Notes: generated by a model from the letters alone, not told the origin. Positions 35,775 to 45,500 are shown, counted from the stretch's first letter. The stretch is 64,000 nucleotides of DNA from Pseudomonas putida S13.1.2 (GCF_000498395.2 NZ_CP010979.1:6106001-6170000); one strand, 5' to 3'. Numbers and translations: made by a program.

Positions 35775-38700
35775 TCAGGCTGTTACAGGTTCCTTGGCTT
35801 TCGTCTTGTGCGCCAACAAGGTGTAGATACAAGGCAGCACAAACAAGGTAAACAGCGTGCCAATCGACATCCCCGTGGCAATCACCGTGCCGATGTCAAA
35901 CCGGCTGACGGCCCCCGCCCCGGTCGCCAGAATCAGCGGCACCATGCCGAACACCATCGCCGCCGTTGTCATCAGCACCGGCCGCAGGCGAATGGCTGCC
36001 GCTTCCTCGATCGCCTCGCGCACACTCAGCCCGCGTTCCTCACGCAACTGGTTGGCGAACTCGACGATGAGGATGCCGTGCTTGCTGATCAGCCCGATCA
36101 GGGTCACCAGCCCGACCTGGGTGTAGATGTTCATGCTCGATATCCCCAGGAACAGCGGCAGCAGCGCGCCGCAGATCGACAACGGTACCGTCACCAGGAT
36201 TACCAGTGGGTCGCGGAAGCTTTCGAATTGCGCTGCCAGTACCAGGAAGATGATCGCCAGTGCCAGGCCGAAGGTAACCCACAGCGCGCTGCCTTCCTGC
36301 ACGTACTGGCGGGCCACGCCGGCGTAGTCGAAGGCGAAGCCTTCCGGGGCCTCTTCGCGGGCGATGTCCTGCACCGTCTTCAGCGCTTCACCCAGGCTGA
36401 CCATGGGCACGCCCTGGATGATCGCCGAGTTCAGCTGCTGGAACTGGTTGAGCTGGCGCGGGCGGGCGCGGTCGGTGAGGGTGATCAGGGTCGACAGCGG
36501 CAGCAGTTGGCCCTGGTCGTTCTTCACGTAATAGTTGTTCAGCCAGCCGGGGTTGTCGCGGTACGGCCGCTCGACCTGGGCAATCACCTTGTAGCTGCGT
36601 CCTTCCAGTGTGAACCGGTTGATTTCCGCCTCGCCAAGCAAAGTGGCCAGCGTGCCGCCCAAAGTGTCCATGGACACCCCCATCTGGGCCGCCTTGGCCC
36701 GGTCGATATCGACCACCACTTCGGGCTTGTCGAAGGCCAGGTCGATATCGAGGAAGGCGAACTTGCCAGAGGCCTGGGCGCGCGTCTTTATGCGCTGAGC
36801 CACCTCCAGCAGTGCCGGGTAGTCGCCAGCGGTATTGATCACGAACTGGAACGGCAGGCCCTCGCCAGTGCCGGGCAACGACGGCAGGTTGAAGCCGAAG
36901 ATCTGCAGGCCGCCGATTTCCTCAAGTTTGGCCTGCACCAGTGGCAACAGCTCCATCTGTGTGCGCTCGCGCTCGTTCCAAGGCTTGAGCAAAAAGCCAC
37001 CAATGCCGGTCTGCACACCATTGAAACCATTGATCTGGAACGACGAGTAGTACTCGGGGAAGGCCTTGAACAGTGGCGTGAACTGGTCGGTGTAGGCGTT
37101 GAGGTAATCGAGGTTGGCCGGCTGCGTCGAGCTGCTCATCATGAAGATCACCCCTTGGTCCTCGTTGGGCGCCAGTTCGTTCTGGGTGAACTTGAGCAGC
37201 ACCGGGATCAGGCACAGCACGATCACGGCAAACACCAGGACCACCGGCCGGCTGTCGAGGGTGGCGTGCAGCAGGCGCTGGTAGCGCACCTTCAGGCGTT
37301 CGAACAGCTGGTCAAGGCGATGGGCCAGGCCGCTGGGGTTCTGCTCCTGACGCAGCAGCAGGGCGCACATCATGGGTGAAAGGGTGAGGGCGACGATGCC
37401 GGAAATGATCACCGCCCCGGCCAGGGTCAGGGCGAACTCCTTGAACAAGGCCCCGGTAAGCCCGGTAAGGAAGCCGATCGGCGCATAGACGGCGGCCAGG
37501 GTGATGGTCATCGACACCACCGGCATGGCGATTTCGCGGGCGCCTTCAAGGGCCGCATCGAATGGCGACTTGCCTTCCTCCATGTGCCGGTGGATGTTCT
37601 CCACCACGACAATGGCATCGTCCACCACCAGGCCGATGGCCAGCACCATGGCCAGCAAGGTCAGCAGGTTGAGCGAGTAGCCCATCATCTGCATGAAGAA
37701 CAACACGCCGATCATCGACAGGGGAATGGTCACCACCGGGATCAGCACCGAGCGCAGGGCGCCGAGGAACAGAAACACCACCACGATGACGATCAGCACC
37801 GCTTCACCAAGGGTCTTGATCACTTCGTCGATGGAGGCCTGGATGAACAGCGTGGCGTCGTAGGCGATCGACACCTTGAGCGCCGAGGGCAGCTGGCTTT
37901 CCAGCTCGGGCATGATGCGCCGCACTTCCTTGATCACTTCCAGCGGGTTGGCGGCCGGCGTGGCCTTGATGCCGATATACACCGACGGGGTGCCGTCGAA
38001 CGAGCTGACCGTGTCGTAGTTTTCTGCGCCCATCTCGACCCGCGCCACATCGCCCAGCAGCACGCGGCTGTCACCGCTGGTCTTGACCGGCAAGGCAGCG
38101 AATGCCTCGGCCGATTTCAGCTCGGTGCTGGCGTTGATACTGGTCACCACGTACTCGCCCTTCACCTCACCGGCAGCAGAGAGGAAGTTGTAGCGGCGCA
38201 CCGCATTGGTCACGTCAGTGGCCGACAGGCCGAAGCCGGCCAGCTTCACCGGGTCGATCCAGATACGCATGGCAAACACCTGGTTGCCGAGAATCTCCGC
38301 CTCGGCCATGCCGGGCAACGTGGCCAGCTTGGGCTGGATGACCCGTGACAGGTAGTCGGTAATCTGCGGGTTGCTCATTTCCGTGCTGTAGAAGCTGACG
38401 TACATCAGCGCCGAGGCATCGGCGGCCTCCTTGCTCAGCACCGGGTCTTCGGAGTCCTGAGGGAGTTTGTTGCGCACTTCGTTGGCCTTGGCCAGCAGCT
38501 CGGTGAACAGCCGGTCGCTGTCGGCGCCGATGCGCGCGTAGATGGAGATGATCGAGAAGTTCTGCCGGCTCACCGAGGTCATGTAGTCGATGCCTTCGGC
38601 GCTGGCCAGGCTTTGTTGCAGCGGCTGGGTGATGTAGCCCTGGATGGTCTCGGCGTTGGCCCCGGGGTAGGCGGTGGTCACCGTGATCAGGGCGTTTTCC

Positions 38701-38819
38701 ATTTGTGGGTACTGGCGGATCTGCAGCTTGTTCCAGGCCTGGAAGCCCAGCAAAAGGATCAGCAGGCTGACCACGCTGGCCAGTACCGGGCGACGGATGA
38801 ACGGATCGGTAAACGCCAT
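35775..38819 (-). CDS. mexW: RND multidrug efflux transporter, MexW-like
   Basis: The 1014-residue inner membrane pump has the HAE1-RND layout: a first helix (VLASVVSLLILLLGFQAW), a large periplasmic porter domain, helices 2-6, a second porter domain and helices 8-12. The proton-relay aspartates of helix 4 are present in GLVVDDAIVVVENI. The conserved start MAFTDPFIRRPVLASVVSLL is typical of MexW and relatives. Its substrates are unknown here; MexVW of P. aeruginosa exports fluoroquinolones, tetracycline and others. The symbol is given by similarity and gene neighbourhood. It follows mexV by 12 bases. Confidence 0.85.
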   Translation of the reverse strand: MAFTDPFIRRPVLASVVSLLILLLGFQAWNKLQIRQYPQMENALITVTTAYPGANAETIQGYITQPLQQSLASAEGIDYMTSVSRQNFSIISIYARIGADSDRLFTELLAKANEVRNKLPQDSEDPVLSKEAADASALMYVSFYSTEMSNPQITDYLSRVIQPKLATLPGMAEAEILGNQVFAMRIWIDPVKLAGFGLSATDVTNAVRRYNFLSAAGEVKGEYVVTSINASTELKSAEAFAALPVKTSGDSRVLLGDVARVEMGAENYDTVSSFDGTPSVYIGIKATPAANPLEVIKEVRRIMPELESQLPSALKVSIAYDATLFIQASIDEVIKTLGEAVLIVIVVVFLFLGALRSVLIPVVTIPLSMIGVLFFMQMMGYSLNLLTLLAMVLAIGLVVDDAIVVVENIHRHMEEGKSPFDAALEGAREIAMPVVSMTITLAAVYAPIGFLTGLTGALFKEFALTLAGAVIISGIVALTLSPMMCALLLRQEQNPSGLAHRLDQLFERLKVRYQRLLHATLDSRPVVLVFAVIVLCLIPVLLKFTQNELAPNEDQGVIFMMSSSTQPANLDYLNAYTDQFTPLFKAFPEYYSSFQINGFNGVQTGIGGFLLKPWNERERTQMELLPLVQAKLEEIGGLQIFGFNLPSLPGTGEGLPFQFVINTAGDYPALLEVAQRIKTRAQASGKFAFLDIDLAFDKPEVVVDIDRAKAAQMGVSMDTLGGTLATLLGEAEINRFTLEGRSYKVIAQVERPYRDNPGWLNNYYVKNDQGQLLPLSTLITLTDRARPRQLNQFQQLNSAIIQGVPMVSLGEALKTVQDIAREEAPEGFAFDYAGVARQYVQEGSALWVTFGLALAIIFLVLAAQFESFRDPLVILVTVPLSICGALLPLFLGISSMNIYTQVGLVTLIGLISKHGILIVEFANQLREERGLSVREAIEEAAAIRLRPVLMTTAAMVFGMVPLILATGAGAVSRFDIGTVIATGMSIGTLFTLFVLPCIYTLLAHKTKAKEPVTA

Positions 38820-38831
38820 GCCAGCCTCCTG

Positions 38832-39980
38832 TCAGTCCTTGCCCGGCGCGCCCTGTTCGGGCGTGAGGGCTTTGTCCTGGCCGATGCGGATCGCGGCGCC
38901 TGGGGTGAGCTTCAGTTGCCCGGCGGTGACCACCTGTTCGCCGGCCTGCAGGCCTTTGCTGATCACCACCACGCCGTCGCGGCGCTCACCGGTTTGTACC
39001 GTGCGTTGTTCGGCGACCAGCTGGGGTTGGCCCTTGTCGTCGGTTTCGGGCTTGCCGTCCTGGTCCTTCTTCGGCGCGGCGATGTACACCGAATTGCCAT
39101 ACAGAGTGTAAGTAATGGCGCTTTCCGGCACCACCACTTGTGGTTGAGGGTTGGGCAGAAGGATCAGCAGGTTGGCGAACATGCCTGGCAGCAGCGTGCC
39201 GTCGGGGTTGGCCAAGGTGGCACGTACCAGCAGGTTGCGGGTGGTTTCTTCGACCTTGGGGTTGATGGCGCTGAGGCTGGCGGGGAACGTCCGGCCCGGG
39301 TAGGCGGCCACCTGTAACAGCACCTGCTGGCCCAGGCTCAACTTCGGCAGGGCCTGTTCCGGTACGTTGAAATCTACGTACAGGCTGGATGTGTCCTGCA
39401 GGGTGGCGATCATCGTGCCGGCGGCGAGGTACTGGCCGATGTCTACCTGACGGATGCCAATGGTACCGCTGAACGGGGCATTGATACTCTTCTTGATCTT
39501 CTGCGCCTTGAGCTGCTCGACCACTGCCTGGTTGCGGCGGTATTGGGAGCTAAGGCGATCAAACTCGCCGCGGGAGATGGCCGAGTCGCCGACCAGTTGG
39601 CTGCCACGGCCAAAATCGACCTTGGCCAGGCCCAGGTCGGCCTGGGCGGTGCCGAGCAGGGCAGTTTCCTGCTCGTCGTTGAGTTGCAGCAGCAGTTGCC
39701 CGGCCTTGACCTGCTGGCCCGAGTCGAAGTGCAAGGATTTGACGATACCTTCCACCTCCAGGCTCAGCTCCACGCCCTGCAGTGCCTTGAGGCTGCCGAC
39801 GGCGGGCAGGCGCTCCTGCCACTGGCGCTGTTCGGCCAAGGCTGCCGCTACGGTGATGGGCGGCTTGGGGGCAGTGAACATCTGGATCTGCTGGTAGATC
39901 GAGAAAGCCTTGTAGCCCCCCAGGGCCAGCACGATCAGCAGAACCACGGCCAACATGATCAGCATGCGGCGGCGCAGCAT
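38832..39980 (-). CDS. mexV: Efflux periplasmic adaptor subunit, MexV-like
   Basis: A 382-residue membrane fusion protein with an N-terminal anchor (MLIMLAVVLLIVLALGGYKAF). The lipoyl half-motifs are VEGIVKSLHFDSGQQVKAGQLLLQL and KSINAPFSGTIGIRQVDIGQYLAAG, separated by an alpha-hairpin. Barrel and membrane-proximal domains follow. The start was set where AAGGA precedes an ATG; a 21-codon extension upstream lacks such a site. The operon has no outer membrane channel gene, so the pump would use a separately encoded OprM/TolC-type protein. Confidence 0.87.
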   Translation of the reverse strand: MLRRRMLIMLAVVLLIVLALGGYKAFSIYQQIQMFTAPKPPITVAAALAEQRQWQERLPAVGSLKALQGVELSLEVEGIVKSLHFDSGQQVKAGQLLLQLNDEQETALLGTAQADLGLAKVDFGRGSQLVGDSAISRGEFDRLSSQYRRNQAVVEQLKAQKIKKSINAPFSGTIGIRQVDIGQYLAAGTMIATLQDTSSLYVDFNVPEQALPKLSLGQQVLLQVAAYPGRTFPASLSAINPKVEETTRNLLVRATLANPDGTLLPGMFANLLILLPNPQPQVVVPESAITYTLYGNSVYIAAPKKDQDGKPETDDKGQPQLVAEQRTVQTGERRDGVVVISKGLQAGEQVVTAGQLKLTPGAAIRIGQDKALTPEQGAPGKD

Positions 39981-40102
39981 AGGTCCGGTTCCTTGGATAC
40001 GGTTGTTATTCGCTTGGACACGACAACAGGCGATCCTGCCCACGTGTGGATGGGGGAAGTATTGACTGTTTTTCGGGAGGAGGGAGGTGAAATGCCTGTG
40101 CC

Positions 40103-40179
40103 GGCCCTTTCGCGGCTAAAGCCGCTCCCACAGGGACTGTGTAGAACCCTGTGGGAGCGGCTTTAGCCGCGAAAGGGCC
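40103..40179. repeat. REP pair i, between mexV and the DUF1513 gene
   Basis: Compact inverted REP copies of variant CGCGGCTAAAGCCGCTCCCA with matched arms. The stem sequence occurs only once in the window. The flanking genes are in tandem on the minus strand. Confidence 0.9.
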
Positions 40180-40198
40180 AGTGCATGCAGTCGAAAAA

Positions 40199-41296
40199 TC
40201 AGACGAGATGCAGGTGGTTGTCCCAGAACCCGGACGGCAGGTTCATCGGCTGCCCGACCAGTTCGGCCTTGCGGCAATCGTAGAATCGGCAACGGCCCTG
40301 CCCGGAGGTGACGACAAAGCCGTCTTTCACCGTGCCAACCCCCGCGCAATCAGGCATGGGCGCATCCAGGCGAACCGCGCCGCTGTCCAGGTCCCAGACA
40401 AACAGGCGGTTGGCCCGCGGCGCAGTCAGCGCCACCAGCCGCAGTTCGCTGTGGATGGCGACGCTGGCGGTGTACTGGGCCATGGCCTGCAGCTGCCGCT
40501 CTGGCACCGGGAAGGCCTTGAACGGCTCGCCCGGGCGCTTGATCGCCAACAGCTCGGCAGTTTCGTCGGCATCGCCCATGAACTGCTGGCAGGCGGCAAT
40601 GGTGCCATCGCTGCCCACCGCCAGGTGGCGCACGCTGTTCATCTGCTGGGCCAAGGTTTCCTTGCTCAGCAGGGTGCCGTCGCGCTGCATCAACACCAGG
40701 CTCGGCTGCATGGCGTTGAGGTTCATCTCCACGCGGCTTTCGGCTTCGGTACGGATACCGCCGTTGGCCACGATCAGCGTTTCACCATCGGGCAGCCAGG
40801 CGACCTCGTGCGGGCCGATGCCGTGAGTCGGGATCTCGCCGGTGTGCACCAGGCGCTCGCCCTCGAAACGGTATACGCCAAGCACGCCGCGCCCCGGGTC
40901 GGTGGTGTCGTTCTCGGTGGCATACAGCCATTCGCCGCCTTTGTGCACCACGGCGTGGCCGTAGAAGTGCCGGTTCGGCTGCGAGACCACCGTTTGCAGC
41001 AGGCGCCCGTCGCGCAAGTCGACCAGGTAGCTTTCGGTACCGGGGCGGCGGGCGACGAACAGGGCGATCGGCTGCTCGGGGTGGTGGATGATGGCATGGC
41101 AACGCTGGGCGACCTGGGTGCTGAACACCTGGGTGCCGTCCAGGCGGAAACCGACGGCATAGTGCTTGCCGTCGCCGTCGTCACGCGCCGAGAGCAGCAA
41201 GGGTTCGCTGCCTTTGTTGCGGAACAGGCTCCAGCCGCCCAAGGTGAGGGCGCTGAGCAATACGCTACCGAGTTTGAGTGCCTGGCGTCGCAGCAT
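40199..41296 (-). CDS. DUF1513 periplasmic beta-propeller-like protein
   Basis: The 365-residue product begins MLRRQALKLGSVLLSALTLG, a signal with a twin-arginine pair (RRQALK) that suggests Tat export. The rest is built from repeated strand units such as HAVVHKGGEWLYATENDTTDPGRG, VGPHE-type turns (HGIGPHEVAWLPDGETLIVANGG) and a FVVTSGQGRCRFYD end, in keeping with a seven-bladed propeller of DUF1513. It is the last gene of the iron-type operon, two bases after the second imelysin gene. The biochemical role is unknown. Confidence 0.87.
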   Translation of the reverse strand: MLRRQALKLGSVLLSALTLGGWSLFRNKGSEPLLLSARDDGDGKHYAVGFRLDGTQVFSTQVAQRCHAIIHHPEQPIALFVARRPGTESYLVDLRDGRLLQTVVSQPNRHFYGHAVVHKGGEWLYATENDTTDPGRGVLGVYRFEGERLVHTGEIPTHGIGPHEVAWLPDGETLIVANGGIRTEAESRVEMNLNAMQPSLVLMQRDGTLLSKETLAQQMNSVRHLAVGSDGTIAACQQFMGDADETAELLAIKRPGEPFKAFPVPERQLQAMAQYTASVAIHSELRLVALTAPRANRLFVWDLDSGAVRLDAPMPDCAGVGTVKDGFVVTSGQGRCRFYDCRKAELVGQPMNLPSGFWDNHLHLV

Positions 41297-41298
41297 GA

Positions 41299-42363
41299 TC
41301 AGTCACCGTCGTTGGCATTGAAGCCCAGCTGGATGTTCAACGCCTTGGCCAGCTCGCCTTCGTGCAGGCGGTGGACGACGTTGAGGCTGTCGTAGATCTG
41401 GTTGAGGGTTTGCTGGCCAGCGTCGTCGGCCAGCAGCTCACCGAGGGTTTTCTGGTTGTCGGCCAGCAGTTTGAGCGAGGTAGCGTAGGCGGCGTCGATC
41501 TTGTCCGCCAGCGCTTTCTGATCGCTGGGCAACAGGCCACGCAGGCCCTGGTTGTCGACCCCGACCCAGACTGTTTCGGCGGCCTTGAGGCTGGCCTGCA
41601 GGCTGTTCATCGAGTTGTGGCTGCGCCAGGCCTCGGCTTGCAGAGGCTGCGCGATGCCCTTGCTCTGGCGGCCCATCGGTGCGCCTAGCTTTTTCTTCAG
41701 GGTGTCCAGGGCGGTAACCTGGGCGCGCAGGAGATCGGCGATGGCCTCGTGGGAATCGGCGTAGCGCTGGTTGGGGAACTTGGTCATCTGCGAGAGCATG
41801 CCGTCGGTGCTGTTCCAGCCTTTGAGTATCTCTTCGGCCAGGGCCTTCTGGTGTTCACCGATGGCCACCAGCAGCGGGCAGTAGCGGGCTTTCTGCTCGG
41901 CCGTGGCGATGTCCGGCTTGCTGTCGAACAGGATGTACTCGTAGGCCGACAGGCCACGAACCACCACGCTGGACTTGCCCAGGGTCGTGGCATCGACCGG
42001 CTTGTCGCCATTGACCAGCTGTTCGACCTGGCGGCCGACCAGGTTTTTCTTGTCGGGCCAGAACTGTACCTGCCAGGCGCGGTTGCCTTCGGCCAGCGGG
42101 CCGACCAGCAGCGGCTGCAACTCGGCCCAGGCCTTTTGCGCGTTGAGGAAGTCGGCGCGGGCCTTGTCCAGGTCTTCCTTGCCTTCGCAGTACGCCAGGG
42201 CGCTGGCGGCCAGCGTGCGATCGGCTTCGACCCAGCGGCTGTAGGTGGGCAGGATGACCTGCTTGGCGATGGCTGCGGAGGTCACTGCTTGCGGATCCTG
42301 CGGCGAGCAGGCACCCAGGGCGAGTGCGGCGAGGCTGGTGAACAGCAGTTTGGGTCGGAACAT
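41299..42363 (-). CDS. Imelysin family lipoprotein (second copy)
   Basis: The 354-residue protein has a lipoprotein signal (LLFTSLAALALGACSPQD, lipobox LGAC) and two imelysin-like four-helix units, with LSAYEYILFDSKPDIATAEQ where canonical imelysins have GxHxxE. Here the His of that motif is not seen, so metal binding may differ. Imelysin proteins are periplasmic or outer-membrane-anchored and are repeatedly iron-regulated. It lies between the di-heme DUF1111 gene and the DUF1513 gene and is probably translated from the same transcript. Confidence 0.87.
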   Translation of the reverse strand: MFRPKLLFTSLAALALGACSPQDPQAVTSAAIAKQVILPTYSRWVEADRTLAASALAYCEGKEDLDKARADFLNAQKAWAELQPLLVGPLAEGNRAWQVQFWPDKKNLVGRQVEQLVNGDKPVDATTLGKSSVVVRGLSAYEYILFDSKPDIATAEQKARYCPLLVAIGEHQKALAEEILKGWNSTDGMLSQMTKFPNQRYADSHEAIADLLRAQVTALDTLKKKLGAPMGRQSKGIAQPLQAEAWRSHNSMNSLQASLKAAETVWVGVDNQGLRGLLPSDQKALADKIDAAYATSLKLLADNQKTLGELLADDAGQQTLNQIYDSLNVVHRLHEGELAKALNIQLGFNANDGD

Positions 42364-42383
42364 GCCCGGCTCCTTTGTACGTT

Positions 42384-43814
42384 TTAAAGTGAGTTCAGGA
42401 ACGCCAACAACGCAGTACGTTGCTCGGCATCGAAAGTGAGGACGAAGTTGCGTGCCGCCTCGGCTTCGCCACCATGCCAGAGCACGGCTTCAAGCAGGTT
42501 GCGGGCGCGGCCGTCGTGCAGGAACTGGCTGTGGCCGCTGACCGTTTCGCTCAGGCCAACGCCCCACAGTGGCGGGGTACGCCAGTCCTGGCCGTTGGCG
42601 GCGAATTCGGTGCGTTCGTCGGCCAGGCCGGGGCCCATGTCATGCAGCAGCATGTCGCTGTAGGGGCGGATGACCTGATTGGCCAGCTCCGGCTCGGCGG
42701 CATCGGCAGCGGTGGTGAACTGCGGTGTGTGGCAACCCTGGCAGCCAGCCTGGTAGAACAGGTTCTTGCCCGCCAGCACCTGCGGCGCGCCCACATCGCG
42801 GCGGGCCGGTACGGCCAGGTTGCGGGTGTAGAAGGTCACCAGGCGCAGGATATTGTCACTGACTTCCTTCTCGCCATCGGCGCCGTCGCCGTTGGGGGCG
42901 GCCAGGCAGTCGGCCTGGGCCGGGGTGCAATCGTCGTTGGGCAGCAGGGTACTGGTCAGGCCCATGTCGCCAGCGAAGGCGTGGACGTTCTGCTGGTTGA
43001 CATTGGGTTGCCCGGCCTTCCAGCCGAAGCGACCGATCACAGTCTTGCCCTGGGCATCGTCCCACACCCGGTTGGCCCGCCCGCGGATGCCGTCGCGGTT
43101 GCGGTCGTCCGGGTCTTCGTTGGCCAGCAGGTCGGCTTCGGAGATGGCTTCGAGCAGGCCCAGGCCGATCATCGGGGGAGCTACCCGCGCCGAAAAACGG
43201 GTGTCGGGGTGCATGACGCCGTAGCCGAGCTGGGTGATCTGCAGGGCAGGTTTGCGCAGTTCGACCTGGTGGCCGTCCTTGAACGACACGGTTTGCTGGG
43301 TGTAGCTCACCCGCACCTTGCCTTCTGGCGTCACGCCAGGGATGGCCATGTCCTGCAGCTGGGTGCCGTACGCCGGCTCTGGCACCACACCGAGGCGCTC
43401 GATCACCTTGGCCAGGTAGGGCTGGTCGGGGATCGACAGGCGTACCAGCATGCCCACCGCGTTGCTGTCACCCGGCGCTGGCGGGTGGCCACGGCCATCG
43501 CGCACATGGCAGTTTTGGCAGGCGTTGGTGTTGAACAGCGGGCCCAGGCCATCACGTGCGGTGGTGGTGGAGGGGGCGATCACCCAGGGGTTGCGGAAGA
43601 AGCTGTTGCCCACGGCGAAGTCCAGGCGCCGCTCGGGCGACAGGTTGGCCGAGGGCAGGGAATAGGCGTTGCGGTCGCTGCGCTGCACGGTCGCCTTGCC
43701 AGCCGACAACGCTTCGCCGGGTTCGGCCTGGGTGAAACGCGGAGCGTCGTCACAGGCGGCGAGGGCAAGGGTCAGCAGCAAAGGAGAGAGTCGGAACAGC
43801 GACGAGGACATCAA
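42384..43814 (-). CDS. DUF1111 di-heme cytochrome c lipoprotein (thiol oxidoreductase-like)
   Basis: A 476-residue exported protein with lipobox LAAC near residue 20. It carries two c-type heme motifs, CQNCH (in NTNACQNCHVRDGRGHP, near residue 100) and CQGCH (in YQAGCQGCHTPQF, near residue 360), and a CxxC-rich loop (DDCTPAQADCLAAPNGDG). These are the features of the DUF1111 family, annotated as thiol oxidoreductases and related to MauG-type di-heme peroxidases. In the iron operon it could oxidise or reduce metal during uptake; that is inference. REP pair j separates it from the upstream imelysin gene. Confidence 0.9.
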   Translation of the reverse strand: MMSSSLFRLSPLLLTLALAACDDAPRFTQAEPGEALSAGKATVQRSDRNAYSLPSANLSPERRLDFAVGNSFFRNPWVIAPSTTTARDGLGPLFNTNACQNCHVRDGRGHPPAPGDSNAVGMLVRLSIPDQPYLAKVIERLGVVPEPAYGTQLQDMAIPGVTPEGKVRVSYTQQTVSFKDGHQVELRKPALQITQLGYGVMHPDTRFSARVAPPMIGLGLLEAISEADLLANEDPDDRNRDGIRGRANRVWDDAQGKTVIGRFGWKAGQPNVNQQNVHAFAGDMGLTSTLLPNDDCTPAQADCLAAPNGDGADGEKEVSDNILRLVTFYTRNLAVPARRDVGAPQVLAGKNLFYQAGCQGCHTPQFTTAADAAEPELANQVIRPYSDMLLHDMGPGLADERTEFAANGQDWRTPPLWGVGLSETVSGHSQFLHDGRARNLLEAVLWHGGEAEAARNFVLTFDAEQRTALLAFLNSL

Positions 43815-43940
43815 GGATCCTGGGCGTGAGCGAAAAACCGGCGTGCAAGCTTAGCAAAGTGGGGGTGTTTGAATAAGAGCAATTTGCAATTGCTGGATGA
43901 AATCGGTGTCAGTTGGCCAGTGTTTGTGATGGCCTGGTCG

Positions 43941-44034
43941 GGCCCTATCGCCGGCAAGCCAGCTCCCACAGGTACATCACCAGCCTCAAAACCGGTGGAG
44001 TACCTGTGGGAGCTGGCTTGCCGGCGATAGGGCC
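43941..44034. repeat. REP pair j, inside the iron-type operon
   Basis: Inverted REP copies of variant TATCGCCGGCAAGCCAGCTC with matched arms. It lies in the 273-base gap between the first imelysin gene and the DUF1111 gene, both on the minus strand, and could stabilise the upstream mRNA or lower expression downstream. Confidence 0.9.
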
Positions 44035-44087
44035 AGAAGCAAGAAAGGCGACCCGAAGGCCGCCTTTTCAGAACCGCTACAGCAGGA

Positions 44088-45425
44088 TCAGAATTCGTGA
44101 TCTGCAGTATCCGGGTTCAGGTTGGCAATGCCCAGCTTGCCTGCAGCCTGCTCGATCGAACCGGTCTGCTTGACCAGGGCGGCGATGGCGTCACGCACGA
44201 TCTGGTTGCCGGCTGCGTTGTCGGCAGCGATCAGCTGGTCGTAGTGCTCGCCTTTGAGGGCGTGGTCGACGATCACCTGGATCTTGGCTTCGGTGGCTTC
44301 CAGGTCGGCCTTGAGGGTGGCGTCGGCGGCCGGGTCTGCCTTGGCTACCAGCGACGACAGGCTCGGCCCGCTTACCTTGGTGCCGTCCGGGCGGGTGTAC
44401 TCGCCCAGGTAGACGTTGCGGATGCCCTTGGCGTCGTAGAAGTGCGAGTAGTGGGTGTTGTCGCTGAAGCAGTCCTGCTCGTCTTCCGGCGAGTTGGCTT
44501 CCAGCGAAACCTTCATGCGCTCACCCGCCAGTTCGCCCAGCGACAGGCTGCCCATGCCGAACAGCATCTTGCGCAGGCCGTCGTTGACAGGCTCGGCTTC
44601 CAGCTTGGCGCGGTAGTTGTCGGCGACGTTCGGCGCCCAGTTGCCGACCATCTCTTCGAGGTCGGTGACCAGCAGGTCGGTGACCGCTTTCAGGTAGGCA
44701 CGGCGGCGGTCGTTGTGGCCGCCGGTGGCGCCTTGGCCCTCCAGGTAGTCGGATGCCGGGCGGTTGCCAGCGCCCGGGCCGGTGCCGTTCAGGTCCTGGC
44801 CCCAAAGCAGGAACTCGATGGCGTGATAGCCCGTGGCAACGTTGGCCTCGGAGCCCGCCAGTTCGTTCAGGCTGGCCAGTTTTTCAGGGGTGATGTCTTT
44901 GACGTCGACCTTTTCTTCGCCCACCTGGATCTCGGTGTTGGCGATGATGTTGGCACCAGCAGCCGGGTTACCCAAGGCGTGCTCGTAGCTCTTGTCGACG
45001 TAGTCGATCAGGCCCTCGTCCAGCGGCCAGGCGTTCACCTGGCCTTCCCAGTCGTCGATGATGGTGTTGCCGAAGCGGAAGGCCTCGGTCTGCAGGTACG
45101 GTACGCGCGCGGCGACCCAGGCTTGCTTGGCGGCTTTCAGGGTTTCGTCGTTGGGCTTGGCCAGGAACGCATCGACTGCGGTCTGCAGGGTCTTGGCGGT
45201 GCTCAGCGAGTCGCTGTACACGGCATGGACCATTTCGGCGTAGTGCTTGACCACGGCTTTGCCGGCGGCTTCGTCGACAGCCCCAGGCGCAGCAGCAGTG
45301 GTGCTGGCAGCAGCAGGTGCCTGGGCTTGCGGCGCGGCGGCTTTGTCGTCCTTGCCTTCACCGCAACCGGCGAGAGCGATGGCAATGGCCAGCAGACTGG
45401 CGGAGGCCAGAGGCATTCGAATCAT
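44088..45425 (-). CDS. icmP: Imelysin family M75 lipoprotein (IcmP/IrpA-like)
   Basis: The 445-residue product starts MIRMPLASASLLAIAIALAGCGEG, a lipoprotein signal with lipobox LAGC, followed by an Ala/Pro-rich linker and two imelysin repeats. The conserved GxHxxE motif is intact in ATGYHAIEFLLWGQDLNG. P. aeruginosa IcmP (insulin-cleaving metalloproteinase) and cyanobacterial IrpA are relatives; the current view is that such proteins help in iron acquisition. A candidate Fur box lies 76 bases upstream. Long in-frame extensions upstream have no ribosome site. It is the first gene of a four-gene operon. Confidence 0.9.
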   Translation of the reverse strand: MIRMPLASASLLAIAIALAGCGEGKDDKAAAPQAQAPAAASTTAAAPGAVDEAAGKAVVKHYAEMVHAVYSDSLSTAKTLQTAVDAFLAKPNDETLKAAKQAWVAARVPYLQTEAFRFGNTIIDDWEGQVNAWPLDEGLIDYVDKSYEHALGNPAAGANIIANTEIQVGEEKVDVKDITPEKLASLNELAGSEANVATGYHAIEFLLWGQDLNGTGPGAGNRPASDYLEGQGATGGHNDRRRAYLKAVTDLLVTDLEEMVGNWAPNVADNYRAKLEAEPVNDGLRKMLFGMGSLSLGELAGERMKVSLEANSPEDEQDCFSDNTHYSHFYDAKGIRNVYLGEYTRPDGTKVSGPSLSSLVAKADPAADATLKADLEATEAKIQVIVDHALKGEHYDQLIAADNAAGNQIVRDAIAALVKQTGSIEQAAGKLGIANLNPDTADHEF

Positions 45426-45500
45426 TGTTGGTTTTCCTGCGTCGTGTGGTTGGACCAAGGGGTAGACCGTGCGCCGGGGCACGCGAAACCGCAACATCAT

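Noticed and set aside
35664..37379. Plus-strand open frame of 571 codons opposite mexW
   Set aside because: Its start lies in REP sequence and the rest is antisense to a clear RND pump.
40062..40076. TTGACTGTTTTTCGG, resembling a ColR site, upstream of mexV
   Set aside because: It lacks the conserved CAC end and part of the T-run, so the match is too poor to call.
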